From Prochlorococcus marinus str. MIT 9201 (GTDB lineage Bacteria > Cyanobacteriota > Cyanobacteriia > PCC-6307 > Cyanobiaceae): 64,000 bases of DNA. A program made the position numbers and the translations under genes. Below are positions 55,025-64,000 of the stretch, in pieces. The DNA is taken from contig NZ_JNAL01000018.1 of NCBI RefSeq assembly GCF_000759955.1, positions 186,001-250,000 on the forward strand, written 5' to 3'. Position 1 is the first letter of the stretch. Each line of letters opens with the position of its first letter. Under the pieces are notes generated by a model. The model saw only the letters and a program-made list of their open reading frames with translations. It did no database searches and was not told where the DNA came from.

Positions 55025-55300
55025 ATGAATCCTAAAGAAGAGCAAACTAATTCAGAAGTCACTAATTTAGATAATGAGAGTTGTGTAAAACAACAGCAAG
55101 ATCCAAACTACATCAACGAACAAATTGGTGACAATAAATTAGATGAAAAATCTATAGAAATTAATGATGAATATAAATTTGGATGGAGTAGTTATTCTGA
55201 AATAACTAATGGAAGATTTGCAATGATTGGCTTTCTTACAATAATATTAATTGAATTGTTTAGTAAACAATCGTTTTTAAAATGGGCAGGAATCTTATAA
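55025..55300 (+). CDS. hli: High-light-inducible protein with N-terminal extension
   Basis: A 91-aa protein with an acidic, Asn/Gln-rich N-terminal part of about 55 residues and then one membrane helix with the chlorophyll-binding motif EITNGRFAMIG. It is longer than the 48-aa hli of 26.8 kb. Co-located with the ABC transporter gene and the converging ycf66. Confidence 0.88.
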   Translation: MNPKEEQTNSEVTNLDNESCVKQQQDPNYINEQIGDNKLDEKSIEINDEYKFGWSSYSEITNGRFAMIGFLTIILIELFSKQSFLKWAGIL

Positions 55301-56230
55301 TTAATCATCAAATCTAGAACTGTTATCTCTAGGTTTCTTCTTGTTTGTTCCAACGTTATACCTACTATTTTGATTTTTTGAACTTGATCTAGCTGAGGAG
55401 CTTACTCTACGAATCTCACGTGGTTTTTTTGCTTGATTAGCATCTTTAAATGAAGCATCTTCTATTTGAGCTGGTGAAGTTTGCTGCCTAATAGGAGATC
55501 TAGTAGGTTTCTTTCTTGATGTAGAGGATTCATCAAGAGTGGAGATATTATCTTGTCTCGAAACTGTACGATTCATTCTGGGTCTTGAACCTGTTTTAAC
55601 TTCATCGCGAGATAAATTTCGTCTCTCACCAAAGTTATTTGTTGCTGGTTGGCTAATATTTCTGTCTTGAGAAGTCTGCCTTCTTCTTCTTATAGGTTCA
55701 TCATTTTCAAATTGACTTATTTCCCTTGTAGATGACCTGCTTCTACTTGCTGCTGCAGAGGGTATAGCTCTTGAAACATTCCTCCTACGAGATCTCCCCT
55801 CCGAATAGTCTTCTTCAAAGTCATCTTCTTGAGGTTTAAATCTTCTGGATGGTCTTTCTGATTCTTCAAACCTATCGTAATCGTCATTAAATCTGCCTCT
55901 AGAATTTCTGGGACCGTCAGAAATAGGGTCATCATCAAAATAAGATGACCTTCTAGCTTGATCAGTTGCAACTCCCCTTAATCGCACACTTTCATATGCG
56001 AAGAAAACTGTAGTTCCTGCTAATAAAAACTGACCAAACTGAAGGATAGGATCTAACCTCCAGCCTTGAAAAAATAATATTCCTCCGCACAAAAGTCCTA
56101 TTGCTGCGAAGAAAACATCATAATCCCTTGCTAAGGCAGGCTTAAAGGACCTCAAAAAATAAAGGCCTCCTCCACATACTGCGAGAACTATACCAACAAT
56201 ACTGGCCCAATTGAGACTAGCATTGACCAC
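55301..56230 (-). CDS. ycf66: Ycf66-like protein with RS-rich tail
   Basis: Residues 1-95 match Ycf66: two or three hydrophobic helices with DYDVFFAAIGLLCGGILFFQGWRLDPI. The following 210 residues are low-complexity, rich in Arg, Ser, Asp and Glu, and look disordered. Function unknown, plastid and cyanobacterial family. Starts at GTG. Its stop directly abuts the hli stop. Confidence 0.85.
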   Translation of the reverse strand: MVNASLNWASIVGIVLAVCGGGLYFLRSFKPALARDYDVFFAAIGLLCGGILFFQGWRLDPILQFGQFLLAGTTVFFAYESVRLRGVATDQARRSSYFDDDPISDGPRNSRGRFNDDYDRFEESERPSRRFKPQEDDFEEDYSEGRSRRRNVSRAIPSAAASRSRSSTREISQFENDEPIRRRRQTSQDRNISQPATNNFGERRNLSRDEVKTGSRPRMNRTVSRQDNISTLDESSTSRKKPTRSPIRQQTSPAQIEDASFKDANQAKKPREIRRVSSSARSSSKNQNSRYNVGTNKKKPRDNSSRFDD

Positions 56231-56308
56231 ATTCTTTCTCCAAAATTTATTTTTAAAGGGTTATTTATATCCCCTCTATATATAGTGTACTTAAAACTTC
56301 TACAAAAA

Positions 56309-56494
56309 CTAGCGTCTTCCGGTAGAAGTACGATCTAAGGAATCTTTCTGGCTAACAAAAATCAAAAATGCAGTGGCTGGAATAACGATAATTACGGCAG
56401 CCGCAATAAAACTACCTATCATCCCAACTGCGGAATTATTTGCAACTTCAGCAGAAAAATCTGCGGCTAGTAATAAATTTGAGATTTGAAACAC
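56309..56494 (-). CDS. psbX: Photosystem II reaction-centre protein X
   Basis: Small subunit of photosystem II in the thylakoid. The 61 aa begin [16 protein letters not shown], have one hydrophobic helix (about 25-48) and end [12 protein letters not shown], as in picocyanobacterial PsbX. Starts at GTG. A sigma70-like promoter lies upstream. Confidence 0.93.
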   Translation of the reverse strand: MFQISNLLLAADFSAEVANNSAVGMIGSFIAAAVIIVIPATAFLIFVSQKDSLDRTSTGRR

Positions 56495-56516
56495 TTTTAA
56501 AATATTAAATTCTCAA

Positions 56517-56544
56517 TTTATAATACGAATTAAATACGTTTCAA
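56517..56544 (-). promoter_or_regulatory. Possible psbX promoter
   Basis: On the minus strand TTGAAA (56539-56544) and TATAAA (56517-56522) are 16 bases apart, about 25 bases before the psbX start. Reasonable but unproven in such AT-rich DNA. Confidence 0.35.
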
Positions 56545-56575
56545 TGGGTTATTTATTAAGATGAATTAAATAATT

Positions 56576-56890
56576 GTGATTTCCTTGCTTATCAACTCTC
56601 TTCAAATTTTAGATATTAGTTTAGGAATTTCTCTTTCATATCTAACTATAGTTTTTTTAATAAGATTAATACTTACTTGGTACCCCAAAATTGACTTAAG
56701 TAAAGGTTTATGGTTATTAATTTCAATACCTTCAAGCTCTATTCTTAACTTAACAAGAAAACTAATTCCTCCTATTGGAGGCGTTGATGTTGGACCAGTA
56801 ATTTGGATCGGAGTTATAAGCTTTTTAAGAGAAATTTTAGTCGGTCAGCAAGGGCTTATAAAACTTGCATTACATACACATATTTCATAG
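56576..56890 (+). CDS. YggT family membrane protein (Ycf19)
   Basis: A 104-aa protein with two hydrophobic regions (about 12-30 and 73-92) flanking a LILTWYPKIDLSK and PPIGGVDVGPVIW segment, which are the marks of the YggT family. Related to plastid Ycf19, linked to membrane or division organisation. GTG start. Confidence 0.85.
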   Translation: MISLLINSLQILDISLGISLSYLTIVFLIRLILTWYPKIDLSKGLWLLISIPSSSILNLTRKLIPPIGGVDVGPVIWIGVISFLREILVGQQGLIKLALHTHIS

Positions 56891-56908
56891 AAATCATTTA
56901 GTTATTGC

Positions 56909-58255
56909 TCAGTAATTTGGCAATAATTCTTCTTCTACATATTTAGTATGTATCTTACCCTGCTTAAATTTGGATTTATTCAGTAAGGTGAGATGAAAGT
57001 TAATTGTTGTAGGAATGCCAGTTACTGCACATTCATTTAAAGCCCTATTCATACGCTTAATTGCAGTATTACGATCTTTTCCCCAGACTATTAATTTACC
57101 AATTAATGAGTCATAGAAAGGAGGTATTTCATAGCCTGTATAAACATGACTATCAACCCTTACACCGGGGCCACCAGGAGGAAGCCACCCAGTTATTTTG
57201 CCTGGTGATGGTCGGAAATTGTGAGAAGGATCTTCAGCATTGATTCTACACTCAATAGCATGGCCATTTAAATGGATATCATCCTGATTAAATTCCAAGT
57301 TTGCTCCGCTTGCGATTTTAATTTGCTCAGCTATTAAATCAACTCCCGTAACCATTTCAGTAACAGGATGTTCAACTTGAATCCTAGTATTCATTTCCAT
57401 AAAATAAAAATTATCATCATCAACTAAAAATTCAACTGTACCAGCTCCTTCGTAACCGATACTTTTTGCAGCAGCAATAGCTGCATTCCCCATTTTTTTT
57501 CTTAACTCAGTATTAATTGCAGGACTAGGAGACTCTTCTAGTAACTTCTGATGTCTTCTTTGAACTGAACAATCTCGCTCTCCTAAATGAACAACATTAC
57601 CGGACCTATCCGCCAAAATTTGAATTTCTACATGTCTTGGCTTCTTTATAAATTTCTCCATATATAAACCATCATTACCAAAAGCTGCTTCTGCTTCACC
57701 TTGAGCTGCTTTAAACATTTTTTCAAGATTATCAGAGTTTTCAACCAACCTCATACCTCTTCCACCTCCTCCAGCAGTTGCTTTAATAATTACCGGATAG
57801 CCGATTTCATCTGCTAATTTATAAGCCTCATCAACGTTAGATAACAAGCCTTTACTACCAGGTACTGTTGGAACTCCAACTGCTTCCATAGTTTCTTTTG
57901 CTGTAGATTTATCTCCCATAGATCTAATAGCTTTAGGAGATGGACCAATAAAAACTATGCCGTGATCGTTACACATCTCGGCAAATTTATCATTTTCAGC
58001 AAGAAATCCATACCCAGGATGAATAGCATCAACTCCTCTCGATGTAGCAGCAGCAAGTATATTTGGAATATTTAAATAACTCTTATTACTTAATGAATCT
58101 CCGACACAAACCGCTTCATCAGCAAGCTGAACATGCAATGCTTTTTTATCTACAGTGCTATAAACTGCTACGGTTGCAATACCTAGTTCCCTACAACTTC
58201 TGACAATTCGTAAAGCTATTTCTCCACGATTAGCAATTAAAACTTTTTCAACCAT
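56909..58255 (-). CDS. accC: Acetyl-CoA carboxylase, biotin carboxylase subunit
   Basis: Carboxylates biotin with ATP in fatty-acid synthesis. The 448 aa begin with [20 protein letters not shown], have the ATP-grasp glycine loop GGGGRGMR (near 165), the [12 protein letters not shown] segment and [14 protein letters not shown] near 290. Full length. ATG start. Confidence 0.97.
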   Translation of the reverse strand: MVEKVLIANRGEIALRIVRSCRELGIATVAVYSTVDKKALHVQLADEAVCVGDSLSNKSYLNIPNILAAATSRGVDAIHPGYGFLAENDKFAEMCNDHGIVFIGPSPKAIRSMGDKSTAKETMEAVGVPTVPGSKGLLSNVDEAYKLADEIGYPVIIKATAGGGGRGMRLVENSDNLEKMFKAAQGEAEAAFGNDGLYMEKFIKKPRHVEIQILADRSGNVVHLGERDCSVQRRHQKLLEESPSPAINTELRKKMGNAAIAAAKSIGYEGAGTVEFLVDDDNFYFMEMNTRIQVEHPVTEMVTGVDLIAEQIKIASGANLEFNQDDIHLNGHAIECRINAEDPSHNFRPSPGKITGWLPPGGPGVRVDSHVYTGYEIPPFYDSLIGKLIVWGKDRNTAIKRMNRALNECAVTGIPTTINFHLTLLNKSKFKQGKIHTKYVEEELLPNY

Positions 58256-58515
58256 TATGAAAATTAAATTGAAGAAATGAAATGACTTAAAATAAAAAAT
58301 TATTTGCCAAAGTATTCAACAAAATTTTTTAGTGATCAGAGGACATTTTTTACAATACAACCTCGAACGTTATATATGTATAAATATTTTTTTTATGCAA
58401 TAGAAAAATTATTCATGATATTTAAAAATACTCTTTTAGAACTACATGCTTATTTCAGCCAATAATGTATGATATTTTAGAGGTTTTGGTATATCAAGGT
58501 TGCTAAAAACCCTTT

Positions 58516-58597
58516 GCGGACGTGGCGGAATTGGTAGACGCGCACGTCTAAGGAGCGTGTGGCTTCGGCCTTGCGAGTTCAAGTCTCGCCGTCCGCA
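58516..58597 (+). tRNA. tRNA-Leu(AAG)
   Basis: An 82-nt class II cloverleaf. Acceptor stem GCGGACG / CGTCCGC, D arm GGCGGAATTGGTAGACGC, anticodon stem CACGT / GCGTG with loop CTAAGGA giving anticodon AAG, long variable arm around TGGCTTCGGCC, and T arm GCGAG / CTCGC with TTCAAGT. The 3' CCA is not encoded. An A at position 34 is unusual in bacteria except in tRNA-Arg. Confidence 0.95.
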
Positions 58598-58622
58598 TTT
58601 AATGTATTCTGGTTTAACTGCA

Positions 58623-59888
58623 ATGAAAAAAAAATCAGTTGCAGTAGTTATAATTTCCAATGGTCCTGGTGAATTAACTACATGGGTAAATCCTGTATTG
58701 GATGAGCTTAACAAAATAAATAAATCACTATGTGATGAAGATAGACAAGATTACACTCTTAGGTTAGTCCTTGTTCCTTGCCCAAATGCCACTGGTAAAG
58801 AATTTTTAGTTGCAAATTCATGGAATAAATTCGAATTAATTACAAAACCCCAAAGTTTTTGGAAATTATTAATTAAACCACATTCTTTTGCTAATTGGCC
58901 CAAAAAAGGTGTGGTTATTTTCCTTGGTGGGGATCAATTCTGGAGCATTTTATTAGCTAAAAGATTAGGTTATTTAAATATCACATATGCTGAATGGGTT
59001 TCGCGATGGCCTAAATGGACCAACGAAATTGCTGCTATGAATGTAAAAGTAAAAGAGTTGATACCTAAAAGATATAAATATAAATGTAAAGTAATTGGCG
59101 ATTTGATGGCAGATATCAAACTTGATAGCGAAATATCATTAAGAAATAAAGACAAAAACTATGTAGCATTATTGCCTGGTTCCAAGAAAGCAAAGCTTTC
59201 TGTTGGAATTCCTTTCTTCTTAGAAGTTGCAGATCATATCGCTAAAGAAAATCAAAATATAAATTTTATAATTCCGATTGCCCCAACTACTGATAAAAGT
59301 GAATATTTATTTTTTCAAAGCAACAAAAATCCAATTGCTAAATATTATTCATCAAAGATCAAAACAATTAAAAACCTAAAAGACTCTCGTTTTGATTATG
59401 TAATTGAAACATCAAAAAATACAAAGATTTTTCTAATCAAGAAACATCCCTGCTATGAAATATTAAAAGAATGTGATCTTGCAATTACAACTGTAGGAGC
59501 AAATACTGCAGAATTAGCAGCAATTACTCTTCCAATGTTAGTTGTTCTACCAACTCAACATTTAACTATAATGAATGCATGGGATGGCATTTTTGGAATA
59601 ATTGGAAAAATTTCATTCATAAATAGATTCCTAACTTTTATAATTAAAAATTTTTATTTAAAAAAAAAGAAGTTTTTTTCTTGGCCAAATATTAAAGCTA
59701 AAAGAATGATTGTTCCTGAAAGAATAGGTAATATTTCGCCAAGAAAAATTGCTAAAGAAGTATTATTTCTTATTAAAAATAGAGATCAATTAAAAAGCAT
59801 TAGGGATAATCTACATAAAGAAAGAGGGGATAAAGGTGCTGCAAAAAAACTTGCTTCTATAATTATTAATTCAATACAAAAACTTTAA
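58623..59888 (+). CDS. LpxB-like glycosyltransferase family protein
   Basis: A 421-aa protein resembling lipid-A-disaccharide synthase. ISNGPGELTTWVNPVLDEL at the N-terminus, a Lys-rich middle with ALLPGSKKAKLSVGIPFFLE, and TTVGANTAELAAITLPMLVVLPTQH near the nucleotide-sugar site fit the GT-B fold. Sugar substrate unknown. The ATG giving MKKKSVAV is used; one 21 bases earlier is only four bases after the tRNA. Confidence 0.75.
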   Translation: MKKKSVAVVIISNGPGELTTWVNPVLDELNKINKSLCDEDRQDYTLRLVLVPCPNATGKEFLVANSWNKFELITKPQSFWKLLIKPHSFANWPKKGVVIFLGGDQFWSILLAKRLGYLNITYAEWVSRWPKWTNEIAAMNVKVKELIPKRYKYKCKVIGDLMADIKLDSEISLRNKDKNYVALLPGSKKAKLSVGIPFFLEVADHIAKENQNINFIIPIAPTTDKSEYLFFQSNKNPIAKYYSSKIKTIKNLKDSRFDYVIETSKNTKIFLIKKHPCYEILKECDLAITTVGANTAELAAITLPMLVVLPTQHLTIMNAWDGIFGIIGKISFINRFLTFIIKNFYLKKKKFFSWPNIKAKRMIVPERIGNISPRKIAKEVLFLIKNRDQLKSIRDNLHKERGDKGAAKKLASIIINSIQKL

Positions 59889-59892
59889 TAAG

Positions 59893-60948
59893 TTACCAGG
59901 GATCATCAATTTCAAAGTTTTCAGATTTTTTATTATCTTGAACTAAATTTTGTTCATCTAGTGGTTCAATATCTAAAGTTTCAGTTGCATTTTGAATTGG
60001 TCTTTTTGAAGCAAAATTAGTAGTTGACTGTTTATTTTGATTAAAATCAACATTGTTTTTTTGATCTATCTGATTAACACTATTTTGATTCTCCATCTGA
60101 TCAGAATAATCATTATCCATATATAGCTTTTTTCTGTTATTTATTTCCTTTGAAGAATCCTTTATTTCAACATATTCAAGTTCATCTTCATAATCATCTT
60201 CATAATCATCTTCATAATCATCTTGTTCAACAACTTCTTCATATTCCTCGATCAGATTGTTTTGCTGCTCTGATTCAGAACCTGAAAGTAACTGATTCTC
60301 AACAGGAACAAGATTTGCTGAGTATCCATTTGTTTCTCTTTCATCCCATGAAGAACCCCCTACTCCAAGTTTCTCAAGTAGTCCACTACTTAGCTGTTTC
60401 AATTTCTCTTCAGCACCTTCGTAAACAATAATCCTATCGGTACCACTACTTACAATTTCCTCCACAGGAATTTCCCAAGTACTTAAAACTCCCTCACCTA
60501 AAAGCGGAACACCAACAGCACCCATAACAAGAGATATCAAATCTCCAGTCTCAATATCAAAAGAAAAGCCAAGAACTCTTCCCAAAAGTTGTCCAGACTC
60601 TGTAATCACTTGACAATTAATTATCTTCCCATATCTTTCTGGAGAAAAAGTCTCACTCAAAGAATCAAGGGAGTCAACTAGAATGACATCTCCAACTTGC
60701 TTTATACTTTCTAAAGGCATCCATTTGGGCAAACCTGGTAAAAATCTTGTAAGTGGATTATCTCTTAGTCCCAAAGCGACCACCTCTCTTCTATCAATAT
60801 CAACAACAACTTCGCCAACTAGGCCTAGCCTCCTCCCAGTATCAGTAGTAATCACTTGTGTACCCATTAATTCTGACCTTAACCATAAACGTTCGCTAGG
60901 AACAGAATTAGGGAGATTCTTATTAGCAGATGTGTTAGACAAGCTCAT
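59893..60948 (-). CDS. PRC-barrel protein with acidic repeat tail
   Basis: A 351-aa protein with two PRC-barrel domains (about 20-95 and 105-180; LGLVGEVVVDIDRREVVAL and LLGRVLGFSFDIETGDLISL). The rest is disordered and acidic, with three DDYE units encoded by three identical 12-bp repeats (60186-60221). It is 45 bases after smc in the same direction. Link to chromosome structure is inferred from position. Confidence 0.8.
   Translation of the reverse strand: MSLSNTSANKNLPNSVPSERLWLRSELMGTQVITTDTGRRLGLVGEVVVDIDRREVVALGLRDNPLTRFLPGLPKWMPLESIKQVGDVILVDSLDSLSETFSPERYGKIINCQVITESGQLLGRVLGFSFDIETGDLISLVMGAVGVPLLGEGVLSTWEIPVEEIVSSGTDRIIVYEGAEEKLKQLSSGLLEKLGVGGSSWDERETNGYSANLVPVENQLLSGSESEQQNNLIEEYEEVVEQDDYEDDYEDDYEDELEYVEIKDSSKEINNRKKLYMDNDYSDQMENQNSVNQIDQKNNVDFNQNKQSTTNFASKRPIQNATETLDIEPLDEQNLVQDNKKSENFEIDDPW
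60186..60221. repeat. Three tandem 12-bp repeats
   Basis: CTTCATAATCAT is repeated three times without change, encoding the DDYE units of the PRC-barrel protein on the minus strand. Length variation between strains is likely. Confidence 0.8.
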
Positions 60949-60993
60949 AAATTTCTTTTTATCATTCTGACGTATAAATTTAAAAAAGTGTGT

Positions 60994-63900
60994 TTATGCA
61001 GCATTTGGTAACCCAAGAACTTGAGTATTAGCACCTCTTGCTTGCGCAACCCCAATTGTTCGTTCAGACGCACTAATCATAGGCCTTCTATGACTTACGA
61101 CTATAAATTGAGCATTTGATGACTGATTAGATATTAATTTTGACAATCTTTCAACATTTATACCATCTAAAAAACTATCAACCTCATCTAATGCATAAAA
61201 AGGTGAAGGTTTATACTTTTGCAAAGCAAATAAAAAACTTAAAGCAGTTAACGACTTTTCACCACCTGACATAGAGGCTAATCTTCTGACATTTTTTCCC
61301 TTAGGATGAGCTACTAAAGTTAATCCCCCTTCTAAAGGAGAATTAGGATTCTCAAGTTGAAGAAATCCATCTCCATCAGATAAATTTGCAAAAATTTCTC
61401 TAAAATGTTTATCAACTTCTGTAAATGCTTGCATAAAAGCCTCCTGACGCATCGTAGATACTGTTTCTATTCTCAACAATAATTCAGATCTTTCATTAGA
61501 TAGAATTTCTAATTTTTCTCTTAAACCATTTAATCTATCAATTAATTCTTCTAATTCATCAAGGGCCAACATATTAACAGGTTCTAAGCTTTGTAATTTT
61601 GCATTTATAACCGAGATTTCTGCTTGCAAGGATTCAAGACTCTTCCCTTCATATTCTCCAAACTTTGGGTGAGGATTAGGTAGATTTTTTTTATAATTTT
61701 CTAATTTTATTTTCTCGCTCCTCATTTCTTCTTTAAGAGAATGCATATCCCTTTCAAGATATTCAAGCTTCAACAGATAGTTATTATATTCTTGCCTTTT
61801 ATTTGAAATTGAAGAATTTAATTCATCTCTTTTCCTTCTCAATAAACCTAAATCCTGCTCCAGAGAATTTTTTTGTTTATCGAGATCTAAGAGCTCTTTT
61901 TTAAATTCATCTCTTTTTTCTATCCATTCACTATGAGAAATTGCAAGTTGTTTAATAGATTCCTGCAAGTTTTTTTCTTGTAGTAAAGTAATTTTTAATG
62001 AATTATTGATACGCTCTTTATTTAAAGCAAATTGATTCTTTTTATCTAGCAATGCATCTCTCTCCTTAATAAGTGATTCAAGTTTTTTATCAAGATTATT
62101 AAAATCATTATTAAAAGATATTAAGGATGATTTTTGATTTTTTTCATAATTAGCCTTCTGAATGGCTTGTAATTGATCAAACTTATCATGATAAGGCTTC
62201 AATTCATTTTTTAAATGATCTAACTCGTTAACTAATAAATTATTAGCTGCATCAAGTTTATTTAATCTCGATTTACAATCCTCCATTCTTTGAGAGACAG
62301 ACTTGAGAGAGTCTTGATTTACTTCAATTTCTTTATTAAATGATGCACAATCTTCAATTATTTGACTGCGGTTAGAATTTAATTTACTAAGTCTATTATT
62401 TTTTTTTATCAAATCATTATTTGACTCTTTTAAAGCTTCTTCGATAACTAATAATCTCTCTTTTAAAGGACTTGAATCATCAATATCATTATTACTTCCA
62501 AACCTATAAGCCAAATCTTTATTTAACTTACTACCTCCTGTAATAGCACCACTTACTTCTAATAATTCACCACTTAAGGTAACCAACCTATTTTTTTGTT
62601 TAGATAATCTAGCTGAGGATAAATCCGAAAAAACCGAAGTATCTCCAAAAACATACCGAAAAACATCTGAATATACTTCATCAAAAGTAATTAGATTAAT
62701 AGCTTTATCAATAAACCCATTCTCCCTGTTATTTTCAAATCTTGAAATTGCATTATTCTTTTTTTGACTTTTAATTCTATTTAAAGGTAAGAAAGTTAAT
62801 CTTCCCGCTTTCTTCTTTTTAAGGATTTCAATTGCTTTAGCGGCAATATAATCATTGTCAACAACAATTTGTCCTAATCTATTTCCAGCAGCAATTTCTA
62901 ATGCATATCTATTTTTCTCACTGACCTCTCCAAGTTGAGCTACATAACCATGTATACCCTCTAACCCTGCCTCTAACAGAATTCTGAGAGCATATGAACC
63001 TCTAGATTCGTTTAAAGCTTCCTTTCTGCTTTCGAATCTAGATAAATCCTTTTCAAGCCTTAATTGCTCATTGTTTAGCCTTGATTTAGTTTTAATTAAT
63101 AAATCAATTTCATTTTTTAAAGATTTAATTTCTGAGCTATTACTTGCTAAGTTTTTATTCTTTGTGTCCGATGTCTCTTTTTTTCTTTGATTTCCCTCAA
63201 AAAGTTTCTGCTTTTCAAAGCCTAAGGCATCAATCTGGGAGAGTATCTCATCTTTTTGAATATTATTATGAACAATTTCTTCTTCAACCTTCCTTCTTTT
63301 AATTTCTAAAGGATTAATTTGATTTTTTATACTTTCAAGCTCAGCATTTAATTTAATACTTTGTTTTGAGAATTCTCCAGATTCTCCAGCCGCATCAGAA
63401 AGTTTTTTTCTTGATAGTTTATGTTTTAAAGTGAGATCATCAATTTGCAAGTTCAATTGATTTAAACAATTATCATCAAATTTTTCTTGTTTCATCTTTT
63501 CTAACTCGATATTCTTCTTAGAAATTACAATTTCATCTCTCTGCTTTTGTAATTTAATACCTTCTTCTTTATTCAAACTTGATATCCTATCTAGTTCTCT
63601 CAAGCTAGAATTAATACTTCCAATATCAGAATTCACTTTTATCAAAGTATCCTCTCCTTTCTCTTTAAGTTCTTCAACCAATATTTTCAAAGCATCTTCT
63701 AAAACTAATATTTCTTTACTAATGGATTGTTTTTGGTCATTAAATAATATTTTATTTTTTTCAATTTCAGTTTCTTTTTTCTCTATAGATTCAATATGCT
63801 TAACTTGTTTATCAAATATAAGAACTTTCTCTAAATCCATCAGAATCAGAAGTTTTGCCTTTAACTCCTTATATCGCTTAGCTTTTTCACATTCTTTTTC

Positions 63901-64000
63901 AAGCTTATTTTTACTAGATTGTAATTCATTTTCTAAAATTTCACATCTTTCTTGTCTTTCGAAAACGTCATTTAGTTTTGCATTAGTTTGTTCTATTCTT
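60994..64000 (-). CDS. smc: Chromosome segregation ATPase SMC (partial)
   Basis: About 1,000 C-terminal residues of SMC are visible; the frame remains open to the right edge, so the Walker A head lies outside. Order: coiled coil, hinge (GIHGYVAQLGEVSEKNRYAL and LPLNRIK region), second coiled coil, and the C-terminal head with MSGGEKSLTALSFLFALQ (signature) and ALDEVDSFLD (Walker B). SMC condenses and segregates the chromosome, working with ScpA and ScpB, not seen here. Confidence 0.96.
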   Translation of the reverse strand, partial: RIEQTNAKLNDVFERQERCEILENELQSSKNKLEKECEKAKRYKELKAKLLILMDLEKVLIFDKQVKHIESIEKKETEIEKNKILFNDQKQSISKEILVLEDALKILVEELKEKGEDTLIKVNSDIGSINSSLRELDRISSLNKEEGIKLQKQRDEIVISKKNIELEKMKQEKFDDNCLNQLNLQIDDLTLKHKLSRKKLSDAAGESGEFSKQSIKLNAELESIKNQINPLEIKRRKVEEEIVHNNIQKDEILSQIDALGFEKQKLFEGNQRKKETSDTKNKNLASNSSEIKSLKNEIDLLIKTKSRLNNEQLRLEKDLSRFESRKEALNESRGSYALRILLEAGLEGIHGYVAQLGEVSEKNRYALEIAAGNRLGQIVVDNDYIAAKAIEILKKKKAGRLTFLPLNRIKSQKKNNAISRFENNRENGFIDKAINLITFDEVYSDVFRYVFGDTSVFSDLSSARLSKQKNRLVTLSGELLEVSGAITGGSKLNKDLAYRFGSNNDIDDSSPLKERLLVIEEALKESNNDLIKKNNRLSKLNSNRSQIIEDCASFNKEIEVNQDSLKSVSQRMEDCKSRLNKLDAANNLLVNELDHLKNELKPYHDKFDQLQAIQKANYEKNQKSSLISFNNDFNNLDKKLESLIKERDALLDKKNQFALNKERINNSLKITLLQEKNLQESIKQLAISHSEWIEKRDEFKKELLDLDKQKNSLEQDLGLLRRKRDELNSSISNKRQEYNNYLLKLEYLERDMHSLKEEMRSEKIKLENYKKNLPNPHPKFGEYEGKSLESLQAEISVINAKLQSLEPVNMLALDELEELIDRLNGLREKLEILSNERSELLLRIETVSTMRQEAFMQAFTEVDKHFREIFANLSDGDGFLQLENPNSPLEGGLTLVAHPKGKNVRRLASMSGGEKSLTALSFLFALQKYKPSPFYALDEVDSFLDGINVERLSKLISNQSSNAQFIVVSHRRPMISASERTIGVAQARGANTQVLGLPNAA

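Noticed and set aside
58442-58714. Minus-strand ORF across the tRNA-Leu gene
   Set aside because: It is antisense to the tRNA and to the start of the LpxB-like gene and has no recognisable protein features.
60186-60221. Tandem repeats considered as a CRISPR array
   Set aside because: Units are only 12 bp, directly adjacent without spacers, and in coding phase.
60150-60431. Plus-strand ORF rich in His-Leu-His-Asn repeats, resembling a metal-binding protein
   Set aside because: It is the antisense reading of the 12-bp repeats in the PRC-barrel gene, which has clear domains on the other strand.

Overview
The window is chromosomal DNA of a high-light-adapted Prochlorococcus or a very close marine picocyanobacterium. 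The DNA is AT-rich and the genes are densely packed and short. Cyanobacteria-specific genes occur throughout: ndhO, psbX, petL, ycf66, a ycf19/YggT gene, crtQ, CRR7-like, UPF0367, DUF3120, DUF512, DUF4346 and two high-light-inducible (hli) genes. Identifications rest on reading the translated proteins and remembered family motifs. No search was run.

Layout. 1-1270 is gene-poor. It holds tandem hairpins, short repeats, two small unrecognised ORFs and, next to a tRNA-Asn gene, a 13-bp copy of that tRNA's 3' end, so it looks like a remnant of a tRNA-targeted element. From 1391 the window is mostly core genome. 1.4-7.7 kb: ECF-type ATPase, UPF0367, cysK, a J-domain protein, ndhO, an SDR epimerase and a minus-strand operon (A-type Fe-S protein, TPR protein, LpxB-related glycosyltransferase, membrane protein). 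7.8-16.8 kb: zeta-carotene desaturase with an SRPBCC protein, hemD-rbfA-DUF751, GST, lumenal protein, CRR7-like, aroK, a two-domain pterin synthase coupled to a RibD-type reductase, and tiny petL. 16.8-27.7 kb: rimO, VKOR-thioredoxin fusion, nadB, DUF3120, DUF512 radical-SAM protein, TolC-like protein, inositol-phosphatase-family enzyme, BrkB-family protein, hli. 27.9-36.1 kb: HtrA protease, ABC-F ATPase, several small proteins including a Nif11-like one, a ribbon-helix-helix regulator, and a SLC13-ktrB-ktrA cation operon. 36.2-44.9 kb: NDH-2, cysH, coaX, PrxQ, an Sfp-type transferase, rarA, pgm, DUF4912. 45.0-49.7 kb: sufBCDS. 49.7-64 kb: S9 peptidase, def, HIT, ABC transporter, hli, ycf66, psbX, yggT, accC, tRNA-Leu, a second LpxB-like protein, a PRC-barrel protein and smc, which runs off the right edge.

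Together the genes cover sulfur assimilation (cysH, cysK), Fe-S assembly (suf plus an A-type carrier), carotenoid and tetrapyrrole synthesis, photosynthetic complexes (psbX, petL, ndhO, CRR7-like), disulfide formation, cofactor activation, K+/Na+ transport and chromosome maintenance (smc, rarA). No CRISPR array, insertion sequence, integrase or defence system was seen. The most unusual features are the tRNA-Asn-flanked 1-kb region, the pterin synthase with one degenerate domain, the divergent RHH pair with a symmetric box, the Nif11-like peptide ending near a double glycine, and the A34 anticodon of the tRNA-Leu.
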